Source of the DNA: CAYVAP01 sp964343195
Lineage (GTDB): Bacteria > Bacteroidota > Bacteroidia > J057
Direction: 5' to 3'
Length of the DNA stretch: 64,000 nucleotides
NCBI GenBank assembly: GCA_964343195.1
Contig: CAYFIR010000013.1
Location: 1 to 64,000, forward strand
Each line of letters starts with the position of its first letter. Positions within the stretch are counted from its first letter, which is position 1. The translations under genes and the position numbers were made by a program. The notes beneath the pieces were generated by a model. It worked only from the letters and a program-made list of their open reading frames with translations. It searched no databases and had not been told where the DNA came from. Shown here piece by piece: positions 10,601 to 18,645 of the stretch.

Positions 10601-12297
10601 TCATTCCCTTCGTGACAACGGGACAGATCGGGATGGCCAATGTTACGATTTCTGCCGGGAAAGGTGGGTTGGTGACAAATCATACTTTCCAGTTGCCGAT
10701 AAGTAGCCGGGGATTCCCCTTTACGTATTCCTTTAGTGCTTCAGATACCTTGTTGGAAACCTCCGTGGATCTGGGACAAATCGTGCAGGAATCGGCCCAA
10801 CTCAGGCTGCGCATCTATCCCAATATCATCCAGAGCCTGATCGATGCCCGCAACTCCATGATCCGCATGCCGCATGGCTGCTTTGAACAAACTTCGTCCT
10901 CGGCCTTTCCCAACATCCTGGCGCTGCACCTGATCCGCAGTGTGGGATACCATGACCCAAAGTTCGAGGCTCAGGCGATGGCATACATCAAAGCCGGACA
11001 TGACCGACTCAAGACATTTGAAACCCCAACACATGGATTTTCCTACTGGGGACGACCTCCTGCCAGTCTCTACCTCTCTGCAAAGGGTTTACTCGAATTC
11101 TGGTGGATGTCGCAGCATTACCCCGATACCGATCAGAAACTGATAGAGCGTACCCGTGAGTATCTCCTCGGGCAGCGGGATGGCAAAGGCTCCTACTATT
11201 CCTCCCCTACCAGAAGGTTGGGGAACGGAAACTCTGCCCCGACACAATCGGCCGCCTACGTTACCTATGCATTGGCACAAACGGGAAGAAGCAACCTGGA
11301 TAAGGAACTGGACTACCTCTACGAACAATGTGCAGACTCAGGGACCTCCACCTATGTCCTGGCGCTGAGTACCCGAGCACTTTTTGCGGCAGGAGACAGC
11401 AGCAGAGGCCGAGAGTTGGTCCGCAAACTGATGAGCCGAGTTGATACCAGCCATCAGTGGAAACCTCATGGGCGCTCCCTGACAGGAGCTTATGGGTACG
11501 CCCTCAGCGTTGAGACCAATTCGCTCAGTATCCTCGCTGCGTTGGAAAGCGGCATGGTTCCACTGGATCAATTGGTAGAGCCCCTTACCCGATTACATGA
11601 GTTGCGGCGCGGGGGGATGTTTGGCTCTACTCAGGCTACGGTCTGGGCAATGGAGGCATTTGCGGCGTATCAGCAGGCCCTCAGCAATGATCGCCATCGA
11701 TCCGGTCAGGTGAGCATTTTTGTCAATGACTCGCTTATTCATCAAATAAATTTCAGCACAAACCAGGTCAATCAACCTTCATTCTTCGACTTCCCCCTCA
11801 CCGACGGGAGGCATGATATCAGGATCGTTCAGGAAGTCAACGGCGATCCGATCCCTTTCTCAGTTGATGTCCAGGGCCATTCTCGTGTACCCAGTAGCAA
11901 TCCGGAGTGTCGCCTTCGCTTGAGGACCTCTCTCAATAAGGAAGTCCTCAAACCTGGAGAAGCCGTGTCCATGCAGGTCGCGGTGCAGAACATTCACCCC
12001 GAAGCGGTGACCAATCCCATGGTGCAGGTGGGCATCCCGCCGGGTCTGGGCCTGCAACCCTGGCACTTGCAGAAAATGCAGGAACAGGGGCAGTTTGCCT
12101 ACTACGAAATCCAGTCAGGCGAACTATGGCTTTACTTCGAAAGCTTTGAAGCTGCGGAAGAGCGAACCTTGTCATTTGACCTCCTCGCGACCGTCCCCGG
12201 ACGCTACGAAGGATCCGCTTCCTCCGCCTATCTCTACTACAACAATCAGCACAAAGACTGGCAGCCCGGTCTGAGGGTTAACATCTTATCAGAATAG
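7645..12297 (+). CDS. alpha-2-macroglobulin family protein with internal TonB-receptor plug domain
   Basis: Secreted or periplasmic giant of 1550 aa. The start is ATG 7645; an earlier TTG at 7621 gives an unlikely N-terminus. A signal peptide is evident, without a lipobox cysteine. Order: MG-type domains from about residue 45 (FIHTDRTLYGPGGMIWG); a carboxypeptidase-regulatory-like beta domain near 560-630; a TonB-receptor plug-like segment near 690-815 (LDEVVVVGYG, PMIRGLGSVGG, PLILLDGVL, YGVINITTR); then A2M domains with a thioester-type motif CFEQ at Cys1079-Gln1082, an alpha-alpha toroid section, and a C-terminal beta domain. Bacterial A2Ms trap proteases through a Cys-Gln thioester; CxEQ is intact here. 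The following SusC-like barrel starts 2 nt after the stop, so the pair is probably co-translated and may act together at the outer membrane. Confidence 0.9.
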   Translation: MYSPRTTTITLVLVGTLLLASFSLPVNLHRVGQQQPPPGWLDTLLQQTEVHQQVHAPQTLFIHTDRTLYGPGGMIWGSVYLANAVDHSLTDNGSRLSVSLINARGDAISEQTVSIRNGRSRIALSIPASQPGGRYQLFAQLLGTTEVSFSKEITVQPTVYPNLRMKLEMERESYRAGETAKAFVELQNLENLPLSRHRYEWTFEHGGTQLASGESMTNLKGLDTLEIRIPSEAEPPLILNLRIPYRGNAEGISRPVNLQVEKLNLHFFPEGGELIAAVENQIAFKALDWRGEAQDISGVIKAETGKVVARFESLHQGMGVCSFTPVEGMAYFAEVKGSDIQYPLPKAINAPLHLHLDRQQGNQLLFQVNADVAQTAFLVGRTRGRVYEALELDVSAGANDIQVPTERFPSGVASFTLFDRSGTPRAERRVFLHQDRQLDIELSLNKESYEPGDEVKVGISVRDETGEPCAATLSMAVVDDRNLTFADDKQPHLMAHLLLNSELEGEIEEPNFYFDPAEADATKALDLLMLTHGWKRYHWEEVRATPLDQRQSDGSTALNLRGVVKLRGTDKVVPEAKVTLFQVESDWQTSSTVTDELGRFSFQLPASGVINLYIEGKGVKDQELDVQLDRESFERLGAHQVPNWNWYWYGNRDQSHQIRLVEPAVEIASTGATSSNSMVASVTTVQNLSAASLDEVVVVGYGQQLAGQVSGVVVRQAAGYAYPASSLPDYLGRPHNLTVTASSGEWGAPRVPMIRGLGSVGGQMPLILLDGVLTSPAELAGLNARQIQTITVQPEGELAATYGNQAAYGVINITTRDWVGHSSWRPPRKRGHLLTFNLIPAAEYVPETFSAFYRSHPSQDRDDRRITMHWEDDIQVPETGKSDISFHTYQEATTYLITVMGMGTNGLSGVSEQAFATIAPLSMQVKVPTSLQTYDRLLLPVTLTNQTNRKLEVPIHVSGHEHFLAVDSSQFVPTIELSPNEGRTLFIPFVTTGQIGMANVTISAGKGGLVTNHTFQLPISSRGFPFTYSFSASDTLLETSVDLGQIVQESAQLRLRIYPNIIQSLIDARNSMIRMPHGCFEQTSSSAFPNILALHLIRSVGYHDPKFEAQAMAYIKAGHDRLKTFETPTHGFSYWGRPPASLYLSAKGLLEFWWMSQHYPDTDQKLIERTREYLLGQRDGKGSYYSSPTRRLGNGNSAPTQSAAYVTYALAQTGRSNLDKELDYLYEQCADSGTSTYVLALSTRALFAAGDSSRGRELVRKLMSRVDTSHQWKPHGRSLTGAYGYALSVETNSLSILAALESGMVPLDQLVEPLTRLHELRRGGMFGSTQATVWAMEAFAAYQQALSNDRHRSGQVSIFVNDSLIHQINFSTNQVNQPSFFDFPLTDGRHDIRIVQEVNGDPIPFSVDVQGHSRVPSSNPECRLRLRTSLNKEVLKPGEAVSMQVAVQNIHPEAVTNPMVQVGIPPGLGLQPWHLQKMQEQGQFAYYEIQSGELWLYFESFEAAEERTLSFDLLATVPGRYEGSASSAYLYYNNQHKDWQPGLRVNILSE

Positions 12298-12299
12298 CC

Positions 12300-14693
12300 A
12301 TGACCAGAATCTCCCCCTATTTCCTACTGTTATTCCTCTTTGCCTGGCTCACCATCATCCCCGTTTGTGGCCAGGACGAGGGCACCCGTATCACCCGTCT
12401 GGACATCCCGCTGGATACCCTGGACAATTCATCCATTGCCGATACCTTACAGACCTATCCAGAGGCCATTCTGGTTATTGACAAGCAGATCGTCGTATCC
12501 TATAAGGTTTTTAATAACCACTACTATCAGGCTCTACAGTATGAAAAAGAAGATGGACAAAATGGATGGCTCTATCTCAACCAGATTTCCAGGCTAAATT
12601 TTGTTGCTCCGCCTCTGTCCATGGCCAAGTATGGGCTCAAGGCTCGGGAGGGTGCCCTCGAAGTCACCTCCAACAATTACCAGCAGGCCGACCGCTCGAC
12701 TACGTTCTCGGTGGAGATCGGCCAGGGGGTGCTGTCCCCTGCCAATCAGGGCGATTACCAGATCGCCGAGCAGTTTGCGCCTCTGCTTTTCGGGACTGGC
12801 TACCTCGCTGACTATCAGCTCTCGGGACAACTGGCGCGCCCCAACCAGCGATTGGTGGGGATGGCCTCATACCAGCAGGCCAATGGCCCCGTCAGCGGCT
12901 ACCGGTTCAGCAGCTCAGACCTGCGGTTGAAATACCGAGGTACTTTCATCAACCGGCTCACCATCGAGCTTTCTGCCAATCGCAACCTGCAAAATCGGGA
13001 GGCCCTGCTCGGCGAACTCATGCTGCCCGGCCCACCAAATGGCCTGGTTAATGCGGTGATTCACGCCGACTCAGCATGGCCCACGGAAAGCGATGTCCTT
13101 TTCCCCTCGGCAGAAGCCACTCCCCATCCTCAGGCTCTGCTTGGTATGAGGAGTTTTCAGCAGGAGACGGACATCCAGCGGTATCGGGGAAGCCTTCACT
13201 TCAAATTCAGGCACTGGCTCTGGTACCAGGGCAAGGTCCATTACCAGCGCAATGCTTCGTCATTTTCGCACACCATCCCGATAGACTCTTCGGGGAGTCT
13301 CGTCTCCGGCCTGATAGGAAGTTATGGGCGAGACTGGTCTCAAAGTCAGTGGAATACCGAACACAAGCTGCATGCGACCAGAGGCTCTGCAAACCTGGAA
13401 GCCGGATACCGCCGGCAGGACTTTGGCTGGGACTGGCAGGAAAACCGCATGCACGACTGGACCACCCAGCAGTTTTTTCTAACCGCCGAGTACAACCCTG
13501 GTTCTGAATTTAAGAACAGTGCCTCACTCGCCTGGCAGACCTCCAGTCACCTGGAGGGGGGGTATCTCAACTGGCAGATAGAATCGAAATGGAAGAATTC
13601 AATTGATCAGTTTGGATATTTTCACATATACCCCCGGATCTCACTACAACAACATGGCAATGACCCGCTCAACTCGCTGCCCAGTATCGCGGCTTTGGGA
13701 CAATGGGTACAGCCGACCTGGGGCATGCCAGTGCTGGGTACAGCTCGGGAAATAGGCATTTCTGACGAACTGGATTGGGAGAAAGTCCGGCAGGCCGATG
13801 TGGGGGGCTATGCTGACCTTAGCGGAGGTTTCTCCGCTCGACTCAACCTGTACCAGAAAAACATCCGCGACTTCAGCGCCGTCGTGCTGGACGCGCAGTC
13901 GCAGGCAGAGCTGGCCAACGTGGGCAAGGTCAGGATGCGGGGAGCCGATGCCTCGGTGACCTGGGATAACTATTACCTGGTGGGCGTTACCCTTGGCGCA
14001 TCCTGGCTGGGCAGCCGGACGCTGGAATTGGTCGATGGGCAGGAAGAAGTGCTGCTTTATCCGGGAACGGAGCTCTTTGCAGGCAGTGTGGCCATGCGGA
14101 TGGGCGATCCCATCCGCAGCATCTATGGCTACCAGCAGAATGGCACCTACCAGGAGGGCGACGACTTCAGCCTGGAGCCTGACAAAGCCGTGGGCGACCT
14201 CAGGCTGGTGGACCTCAACGGCGACGGACAGCTCGACGCCGATGACCGGACGTTGATGGGGAGCAGTCTGCCCGAGTGGGATTTCATCCTCAGAGTTTTC
14301 AAGAGCCATAGTCGTTATCGCTTTTCGCTTTCCCTCCAGGCCCAGACAGGCTTTGAGGTGGTCAACTACAACCAGGCCATGAGCCTGCAGCCGGGCGAAT
14401 CGCGGGTAACCGATCTGCTGGTCGAAAAAGGCAACCACCTGCGCCTGAGAGAAGTGTCTTTTTCCTACCAGGTACTCGATTACCAACACTACCATTACCG
14501 AAACAACCGACCCCGCCACTCGCTACACCTGTACGCCACCGGCAGCAACCTGCTGCTGCTGACCAACTACTCCGGCTTTGATCCGGGTCTGAACTCGCTG
14601 GCCGAGGGGCTGGGACAGCTCCCATCCATTGACTATGGAGCCTACCCCGCCACCCGACAGATTTCGGTTGGGGTAAGGTATCAGTTTGATTGA
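12300..14693 (+). CDS. SusC-like TonB-dependent outer-membrane barrel with shortened plug
   Basis: 797-aa outer-membrane protein with a signal peptide ending VCGQ. The C-terminal half is typical of SusC/RagA TonB-dependent receptors: a GDLRLVDLNGDGQLDADDRT motif, alternating beta strands, and a final strand ending in an aromatic residue (VGVRYQFD). The family is usually about 1000 aa with a carboxypeptidase-like domain and full plug. Here only about 100 residues precede the barrel, and they resemble a degraded second half of a plug (ILVIDKQ, YLNQISRL, YGLKAREGALEVTS). The upstream A2M protein carries a fuller plug, suggesting a split or complementary arrangement; that is inference. No SusD gene follows. 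Substrate unknown. Confidence 0.85.
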   Translation: MTRISPYFLLLFLFAWLTIIPVCGQDEGTRITRLDIPLDTLDNSSIADTLQTYPEAILVIDKQIVVSYKVFNNHYYQALQYEKEDGQNGWLYLNQISRLNFVAPPLSMAKYGLKAREGALEVTSNNYQQADRSTTFSVEIGQGVLSPANQGDYQIAEQFAPLLFGTGYLADYQLSGQLARPNQRLVGMASYQQANGPVSGYRFSSSDLRLKYRGTFINRLTIELSANRNLQNREALLGELMLPGPPNGLVNAVIHADSAWPTESDVLFPSAEATPHPQALLGMRSFQQETDIQRYRGSLHFKFRHWLWYQGKVHYQRNASSFSHTIPIDSSGSLVSGLIGSYGRDWSQSQWNTEHKLHATRGSANLEAGYRRQDFGWDWQENRMHDWTTQQFFLTAEYNPGSEFKNSASLAWQTSSHLEGGYLNWQIESKWKNSIDQFGYFHIYPRISLQQHGNDPLNSLPSIAALGQWVQPTWGMPVLGTAREIGISDELDWEKVRQADVGGYADLSGGFSARLNLYQKNIRDFSAVVLDAQSQAELANVGKVRMRGADASVTWDNYYLVGVTLGASWLGSRTLELVDGQEEVLLYPGTELFAGSVAMRMGDPIRSIYGYQQNGTYQEGDDFSLEPDKAVGDLRLVDLNGDGQLDADDRTLMGSSLPEWDFILRVFKSHSRYRFSLSLQAQTGFEVVNYNQAMSLQPGESRVTDLLVEKGNHLRLREVSFSYQVLDYQHYHYRNNRPRHSLHLYATGSNLLLLTNYSGFDPGLNSLAEGLGQLPSIDYGAYPATRQISVGVRYQFD

Positions 14694-14923
14694 GCCAAAA
14701 ATCAAATTGGCAGTCCTCCCTGTCAAACCAATAGAGGAAAATGAGGTTATTCAGGTATCAATTGCTCAGAAAACCAATCCCCGCAGTGATCCTGAAAGAG
14801 ATTCAGATGGACCATTGCTGAACGAATTTTCACTGATTGATGAAAGTTCAACTATGTTTTTTGAGGGGTTTTTGCTTATTTGCTCGGATAAATTGAACCA
14901 CTGCTGCAGAACATTTACCACTA

Positions 14924-15589
14924 ATGAAAATTCTGGTTATAGGTGCTACCGGCCGTCTAGGTAGGGAGCTTGTTAAACATGCTCTGGATAAAGATCACAT
15001 GGTGACGGCATTCGCACGGAACATTGAGGATCTTCAAATAGAACACCCCAACCTGCGGCTGGTAAGGGGGGATGTCCTTTACCCAACTCTGATCGAGGCG
15101 GCCATAGTTGGGCACGATGCAGTACTGTCTGTTATCGGACTCCGCAAATTTAGTGGTCCCATCACCCTGCTTTCCCGAGGGGTACGCAATATTGTCGAGG
15201 CCATGCAAAAGCACGACATTCCCCGCCTAATCACGGTCACTGGTGCTGGCATCCTTCAGGAAACTGAAGATCGCATGATCATGGAGACACTGAGCTTCCC
15301 GCCCAACCTCCAGAATATTTCGCTGGATCACCGACGGGTTTTCAAGTTGCTGCAGGAAAGCCAGCTGGACTGGACCATCGTATGTCCTGCTTTCATGGTC
15401 CGCAGACCAGCCACTGGCAACTATATCACCCGGGAAAACCACTACCCTACTGGCGCCCTCAACGAAGTACCCTTGGCTGATGTGGCAGACTTTATAACTG
15501 ACGAAATTAGAAACAACCAGTTCCTTTGCAGCCGTGTAGGAATTGCCGAAATGGCAAATGCCGATGCGGAGGTTGAGCTAGGTATTTAA
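14924..15589 (+). CDS. NAD(P)-binding oxidoreductase (atypical SDR/NmrA-like)
   Basis: 221-aa protein with an N-terminal Rossmann motif (ILVIGATGRLGRELV) and the general plan of NAD(P)H-binding atypical short-chain dehydrogenases: VRGDVLYP for the first acidic turn, a hydrophobic strand ITVTGAG, and WTIVCPAFM. This group includes flavin reductase-like and NmrA-like sensor proteins, so the reaction cannot be specified. Start ATG 14924. It is separated by 230 bp from the barrel gene, so it is probably independently transcribed, and it is followed by a good terminator. The 230-bp gap upstream holds no gene that I can support. Confidence 0.85.
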   Translation: MKILVIGATGRLGRELVKHALDKDHMVTAFARNIEDLQIEHPNLRLVRGDVLYPTLIEAAIVGHDAVLSVIGLRKFSGPITLLSRGVRNIVEAMQKHDIPRLITVTGAGILQETEDRMIMETLSFPPNLQNISLDHRRVFKLLQESQLDWTIVCPAFMVRRPATGNYITRENHYPTGALNEVPLADVADFITDEIRNNQFLCSRVGIAEMANADAEVELGI

Positions 15590-15611
15590 CTGAATAAAAA
15601 TTACCCCAAAT

Positions 15612-15651
15612 GGGAGTGTCTTTATCGAAAGACTCTCCCGTTTTTCTTTTT
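15612..15651 (+). terminator. intrinsic terminator after the oxidoreductase gene
   Basis: Arms GGGAG-T-GTCTTT and AAAGAC-T-CTCCC form a 12-position stem with one mismatch and a 4-base loop, followed by TTTTTCTTTTT. It begins 22 bases after the stop codon. The structure is a textbook rho-independent terminator. Confidence 0.85.
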
Positions 15652-15698
15652 GTCCCCGGCAAGAGCTGCTATGGGGTTCATTTTGGCCAAACGATTGT

Positions 15699-15706
15699 TA
15701 CATTTG
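15699..15706 (+). promoter_or_regulatory. candidate -7 promoter element for the TonB/TPR gene
   Basis: TACATTTG matches the Bacteroidota TAnnTTTG consensus exactly. It lies 24 bases before the chosen ATG and just downstream of the terminator of the preceding gene. This placement supports the start at 15731. A TTTTG at 15681-15685 is closer than the usual -33 spacing. Confidence 0.5.
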
Positions 15707-15730
15707 CGGGGCCAAAAGGATTTTATCACT

Positions 15731-17029
15731 ATGAAGCAATTTCTCCTACTTCTACTATGTGCTCTGCTGATGCCGACTGTGATTTTTGCACAGACGGAAC
15801 CTGAAATCGACGAATTTGTCTATGTCGATAAAGAGCCTGTCCCGGTAAACCTCAATGAGGTGCGCCAGTCCATCGAATACCCTGCCAGTGCAGTGGAAAA
15901 AGGAATCGAGGGAACCGTGGTCGTGCGGGTGCTGGTAGATCAGGAAGGGCACTACGTCAAGCACCAATTGGTAAAATCGGTTTCTCCAGAGCTCGACGCC
16001 GCTGTAGTTGCCAGGGTGTCCGATCTGGAATTTGAGCCAGCTCTGAAGAATGAGATCTCCCTGATGTACTGGTTCAATGTTCCATTTCCTTTTCGCCTCG
16101 TAGACGAGCAGGTACAGGCGCTTGAGGACAAAATCGAGGAGCTGACCGAGGAGCTAGACGTCAATCGGGATGACTATATTCTGTGGCAGCGCCGGGGTGT
16201 GGTTTACAACCAGATGGGCAATTATGAATCAGCCATTGTTGATTTTACAGAATCGCTATCTGTAAACCCCCGAAAGAACAAGCGCAAAAAGCCGGAGTCT
16301 TACGCCTACCTTTTTTACGCCTATTACAGCCGGGGAATTAGTTATACCCAGATGGAGGCTTACGAAGAAGCCATCGAGGACTTTACCAGCGCGATAGAGA
16401 TTGCAGGAGAAATGAAAGGTCAGGACTCCACGGTGACATCCACCCTACATCAGGCAATTTGGGAGCGGGGATATGTCTATGCGCTGGATGAACAATATGA
16501 CCTCGCCAGGACCGACCTGAATCGGGTGCTGGAACTGTCTGACACGCTGGATTGTCAGGTGTATCCGCTGCTGGCCGACATCGGCCTGGCACAGGATGAC
16601 TTCGAATTGCTCGCAAGCACCTATACTGGTCTCATTAGTTGCAGCCCGGATGAGTGGAATCTCTACTATAGCCGTGGGTTTTACCGCAGTGAGATCGGGG
16701 AATATGACGGCGCTATTTCCGACATGGAGGTGGTAGCGGAGAAAACCAAGAGTTTCCCCATTCAGGTAGCAGCCTATAACCGAATGGCATACTGCTATAT
16801 CATGCAGAAAAACTGGGACGCTGCAGAATTTGCCCTCATGCAGGCGCTGGACCTTAACGCGGTCAATCAGCTGTCCCATTACTACAAGGGGCTGTTACTG
16901 GAAGGTCAGGGCAAGCCTGACGAAGCCTGTGCCAGTGTGCGCAAGTCACTGTACTTTGGACTGGAAGGCCCTGAAGGTGATGCCGCCATCGAGTTTCTCA
17001 ACGAGCGCTGCGGCGGCTGGGAGGAATGA
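15731..17029 (+). CDS. periplasmic TonB C-terminal domain protein with TPR repeats
   Basis: 432-aa protein. A cleavable-looking signal peptide (ending VIFAQ) is followed at about residues 38-115 by a TonB C-terminal-like domain (IEYPASAVEKGIEGTVVVRV, then a SVSPELDAAVV-like helix and FEPALKN), then about 270 residues of tetratricopeptide repeats (for example YESAIVDFTESLSVNPR and YEEAIEDFTSAIEIA). Classical TonB has an uncleaved inner-membrane anchor and a proline-rich spacer; neither is present, so this is unlikely to be a standard energy transducer. Bacteroidota encode many TonB-domain hybrids whose roles are unclear; envelope scaffolding is a guess. Upstream alternative starts would disrupt the signal peptide. 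Confidence 0.82.
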   Translation: MKQFLLLLLCALLMPTVIFAQTEPEIDEFVYVDKEPVPVNLNEVRQSIEYPASAVEKGIEGTVVVRVLVDQEGHYVKHQLVKSVSPELDAAVVARVSDLEFEPALKNEISLMYWFNVPFPFRLVDEQVQALEDKIEELTEELDVNRDDYILWQRRGVVYNQMGNYESAIVDFTESLSVNPRKNKRKKPESYAYLFYAYYSRGISYTQMEAYEEAIEDFTSAIEIAGEMKGQDSTVTSTLHQAIWERGYVYALDEQYDLARTDLNRVLELSDTLDCQVYPLLADIGLAQDDFELLASTYTGLISCSPDEWNLYYSRGFYRSEIGEYDGAISDMEVVAEKTKSFPIQVAAYNRMAYCYIMQKNWDAAEFALMQALDLNAVNQLSHYYKGLLLEGQGKPDEACASVRKSLYFGLEGPEGDAAIEFLNERCGGWEE

Positions 17030-17031
17030 TT

Positions 17032-17144
17032 TTGCTGCGGGCTAAAGCCGCGCAGCAAGGAGAGACATACAACAGGGGGAGCGGTGCTCTTTGATTGTAG
17101 GAAGGAACTGGATGAACTTGCTGTGGGCTAAAGCCACACAGCAA
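17032..17144. repeat. pair of GGCTAAAGCC-core palindromic repeats
   Basis: Two 27-base imperfect palindromes, at 17032-17058 and 17118-17144, share the core GGCTAAAGCC flanked by TTGCTG and CAGCAA arms. They differ by compensating changes (CG...CG versus TG...CA) that keep the stem pairing. About 40 bases downstream of each unit are also similar (AG-rich, containing GAGCGGTG), so the block is a duplicated unit of roughly 86 bp. It begins just after the TonB/TPR gene. The appearance is that of REP-type dispersed palindromes. Confidence 0.65.
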
Positions 17145-17298
17145 AGGGGAGCCATGCAGTAAGGGAGAGCGGTGAATGCTAGATCCAGACAATGTCGCTT
17201 TTGGGGGTTGGCATTTTATTTATTTGGGCATTTCTCCCGAATAACAAAATTTTCCTACTTTAGTAGCGCATTTCCATTTCAGCCAAAATACCGCAATC

Positions 17299-18015
17299 AT
17301 GAAACAAAATTACGATGGTAATCCAGCGGATTACAATGCCCTGGTAGAACAGGGGTATTCTTTTCAATTGAGCCAATACATAAACAGGGGTTGGTTCTTT
17401 TTCATTTCTTCCCCTGGCCCATTTGTTGGATTCACTTTACTATACATTGCCTTTGAAGTATTAAGCAACCTGCTTATTTCAGGCATACTTCAAAACATCA
17501 TTAGCTACGTGGTAGCCCCACTTTACTATGCTGGCATATACATAGCATGTCATCGTATTGCCAAAGGAGAGTTTATTTCCATAAGAGACTTCTTTAGCGG
17601 AGCAGACCACTGGCTTCAGTTATTTCTGGGCACCCTCATAGTAAGCATTTTCACATTCATCGGAACGATTTTCCTTCTCATTCCGGGGATATATCTCGGC
17701 GTAGCCTATTCCTTCACTTCGCTCTTCATCATCTTTGGACAAATGAATTTCTGGAACGCCATGGAGACCAGCCGTAAGGTAATCACCAGGCAATGGTGGA
17801 ATTTCTTTGGCCTCATGCTCGTGACAGTTGGTATCGTGCTATTAGGATTCCTTGCTTTAGGCATCGGGGTTTTGGTCGCTTTTCCACTGATGAGCTGCAT
17901 TTACTATGCAGCTTTCGAAGACATTGTCCTTTCGCACACGAGTGCCCTGGACAATCTGATTGATGAGCTTGGAGAAGACCCCACACAGGCCGATCCCTAC
18001 ACCGGGGACTTTTAG
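17299..18015 (+). CDS. multi-pass membrane protein, 238 aa
   Basis: Membrane protein without a recognised catalytic motif. A short polar N-terminus is followed by about five or six hydrophobic segments between residues 30 and 205 and an acidic C-terminal tail. The pattern (paired helices with a LLIPGIYLGVAYSF-like segment and W-rich loops) resembles the broad group of DUF975-like or glycerophosphodiesterase-type membrane domains, but I cannot assign it firmly. The start is ATG with an A/T-rich leader. Its TAG stop overlaps the TAA stop of the convergent thioesterase gene by 4 bases. Confidence 0.82.
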   Translation: MKQNYDGNPADYNALVEQGYSFQLSQYINRGWFFFISSPGPFVGFTLLYIAFEVLSNLLISGILQNIISYVVAPLYYAGIYIACHRIAKGEFISIRDFFSGADHWLQLFLGTLIVSIFTFIGTIFLLIPGIYLGVAYSFTSLFIIFGQMNFWNAMETSRKVITRQWWNFFGLMLVTVGIVLLGFLALGIGVLVAFPLMSCIYYAAFEDIVLSHTSALDNLIDELGEDPTQADPYTGDF

Positions 18016-18554
18016 GCTTCCCAGGTTTTGAAGATTTTCTCGGTAACCAAAGCGTTTTGTTCTTTAAACAGAGGGATCACGTCGTGTGGCTCTGTAGGAA
18101 CCTCTCTGGGACATACCCCGATGAGGTCCATGATTTCGCGTGTGGGTACGGTTTTTCGTCCCTGTTTGGCAAGAGTGTCGGAAAAACACGTCGCGATCAG
18201 TTTTCCCTTGCGCATGATTTTTTGCTCGACGTAAAAGTGGGTATCATCCACAAACGATATTTTGGTATGGACTTCGCCCTTTTGCCAGACTCTCAGCGGG
18301 CGGTGAAACTGCACGTTGATGGCCAGATTGGGGACAAACCATTTGTGCCGGGAGGCTGCCTGGAAAAAATTTAACCGCACCATGTAATCGGCTCGACCCA
18401 TTTCAAAAATGGTCATGATCGCAGCATGATTGACTACGGAAACATCCACATCCGTCAGCCATACCCTAAAACCCAAAACCGTGGCATCATTGGGCCTTAT
18501 TTTGGGTTTGAAAACAGCCCGGGTTAACGCTAGTAAAAGCCTTATCCATCTCAT
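18012..18554 (-). CDS. THEM6-like acyl-CoA thioesterase (hot-dog fold)
   Basis: 180-aa protein matching the 4HBT_2/THEM6 plan: an N-terminal basic amphipathic helix, VWLTDVDVSVVNHAAIMTIF as the D-x-N-H type active-site helix region, GRADYMVR, and beta strands VNVQFHRPLRVW-like and THFYVEQKIMRKGKLIA. Family members hydrolyse acyl-CoA thioesters or remain uncharacterised membrane-associated proteins in eukaryotes. It converges with the upstream membrane protein gene, and the two coding ends overlap by 4 bases. Substrate not deducible. Confidence 0.82.
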   Translation of the reverse strand: MRWIRLLLALTRAVFKPKIRPNDATVLGFRVWLTDVDVSVVNHAAIMTIFEMGRADYMVRLNFFQAASRHKWFVPNLAINVQFHRPLRVWQKGEVHTKISFVDDTHFYVEQKIMRKGKLIATCFSDTLAKQGRKTVPTREIMDLIGVCPREVPTEPHDVIPLFKEQNALVTEKIFKTWEA

Positions 18555-18645
18555 TTGAACTGATGTTTGTAAGTGAAAATGAGGAAAGGAGCGTGCGAAT
18601 GTGCGTCTGCGGAAGTCTTTGCGGAGGAGTGGTAATGAGCGAGCG

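Noticed and set aside
13644..14519. A 291-codon antisense frame in the SusC-like gene
   Set aside because: Shadow of the barrel coding sequence; no signal peptide, domain or start context of its own.
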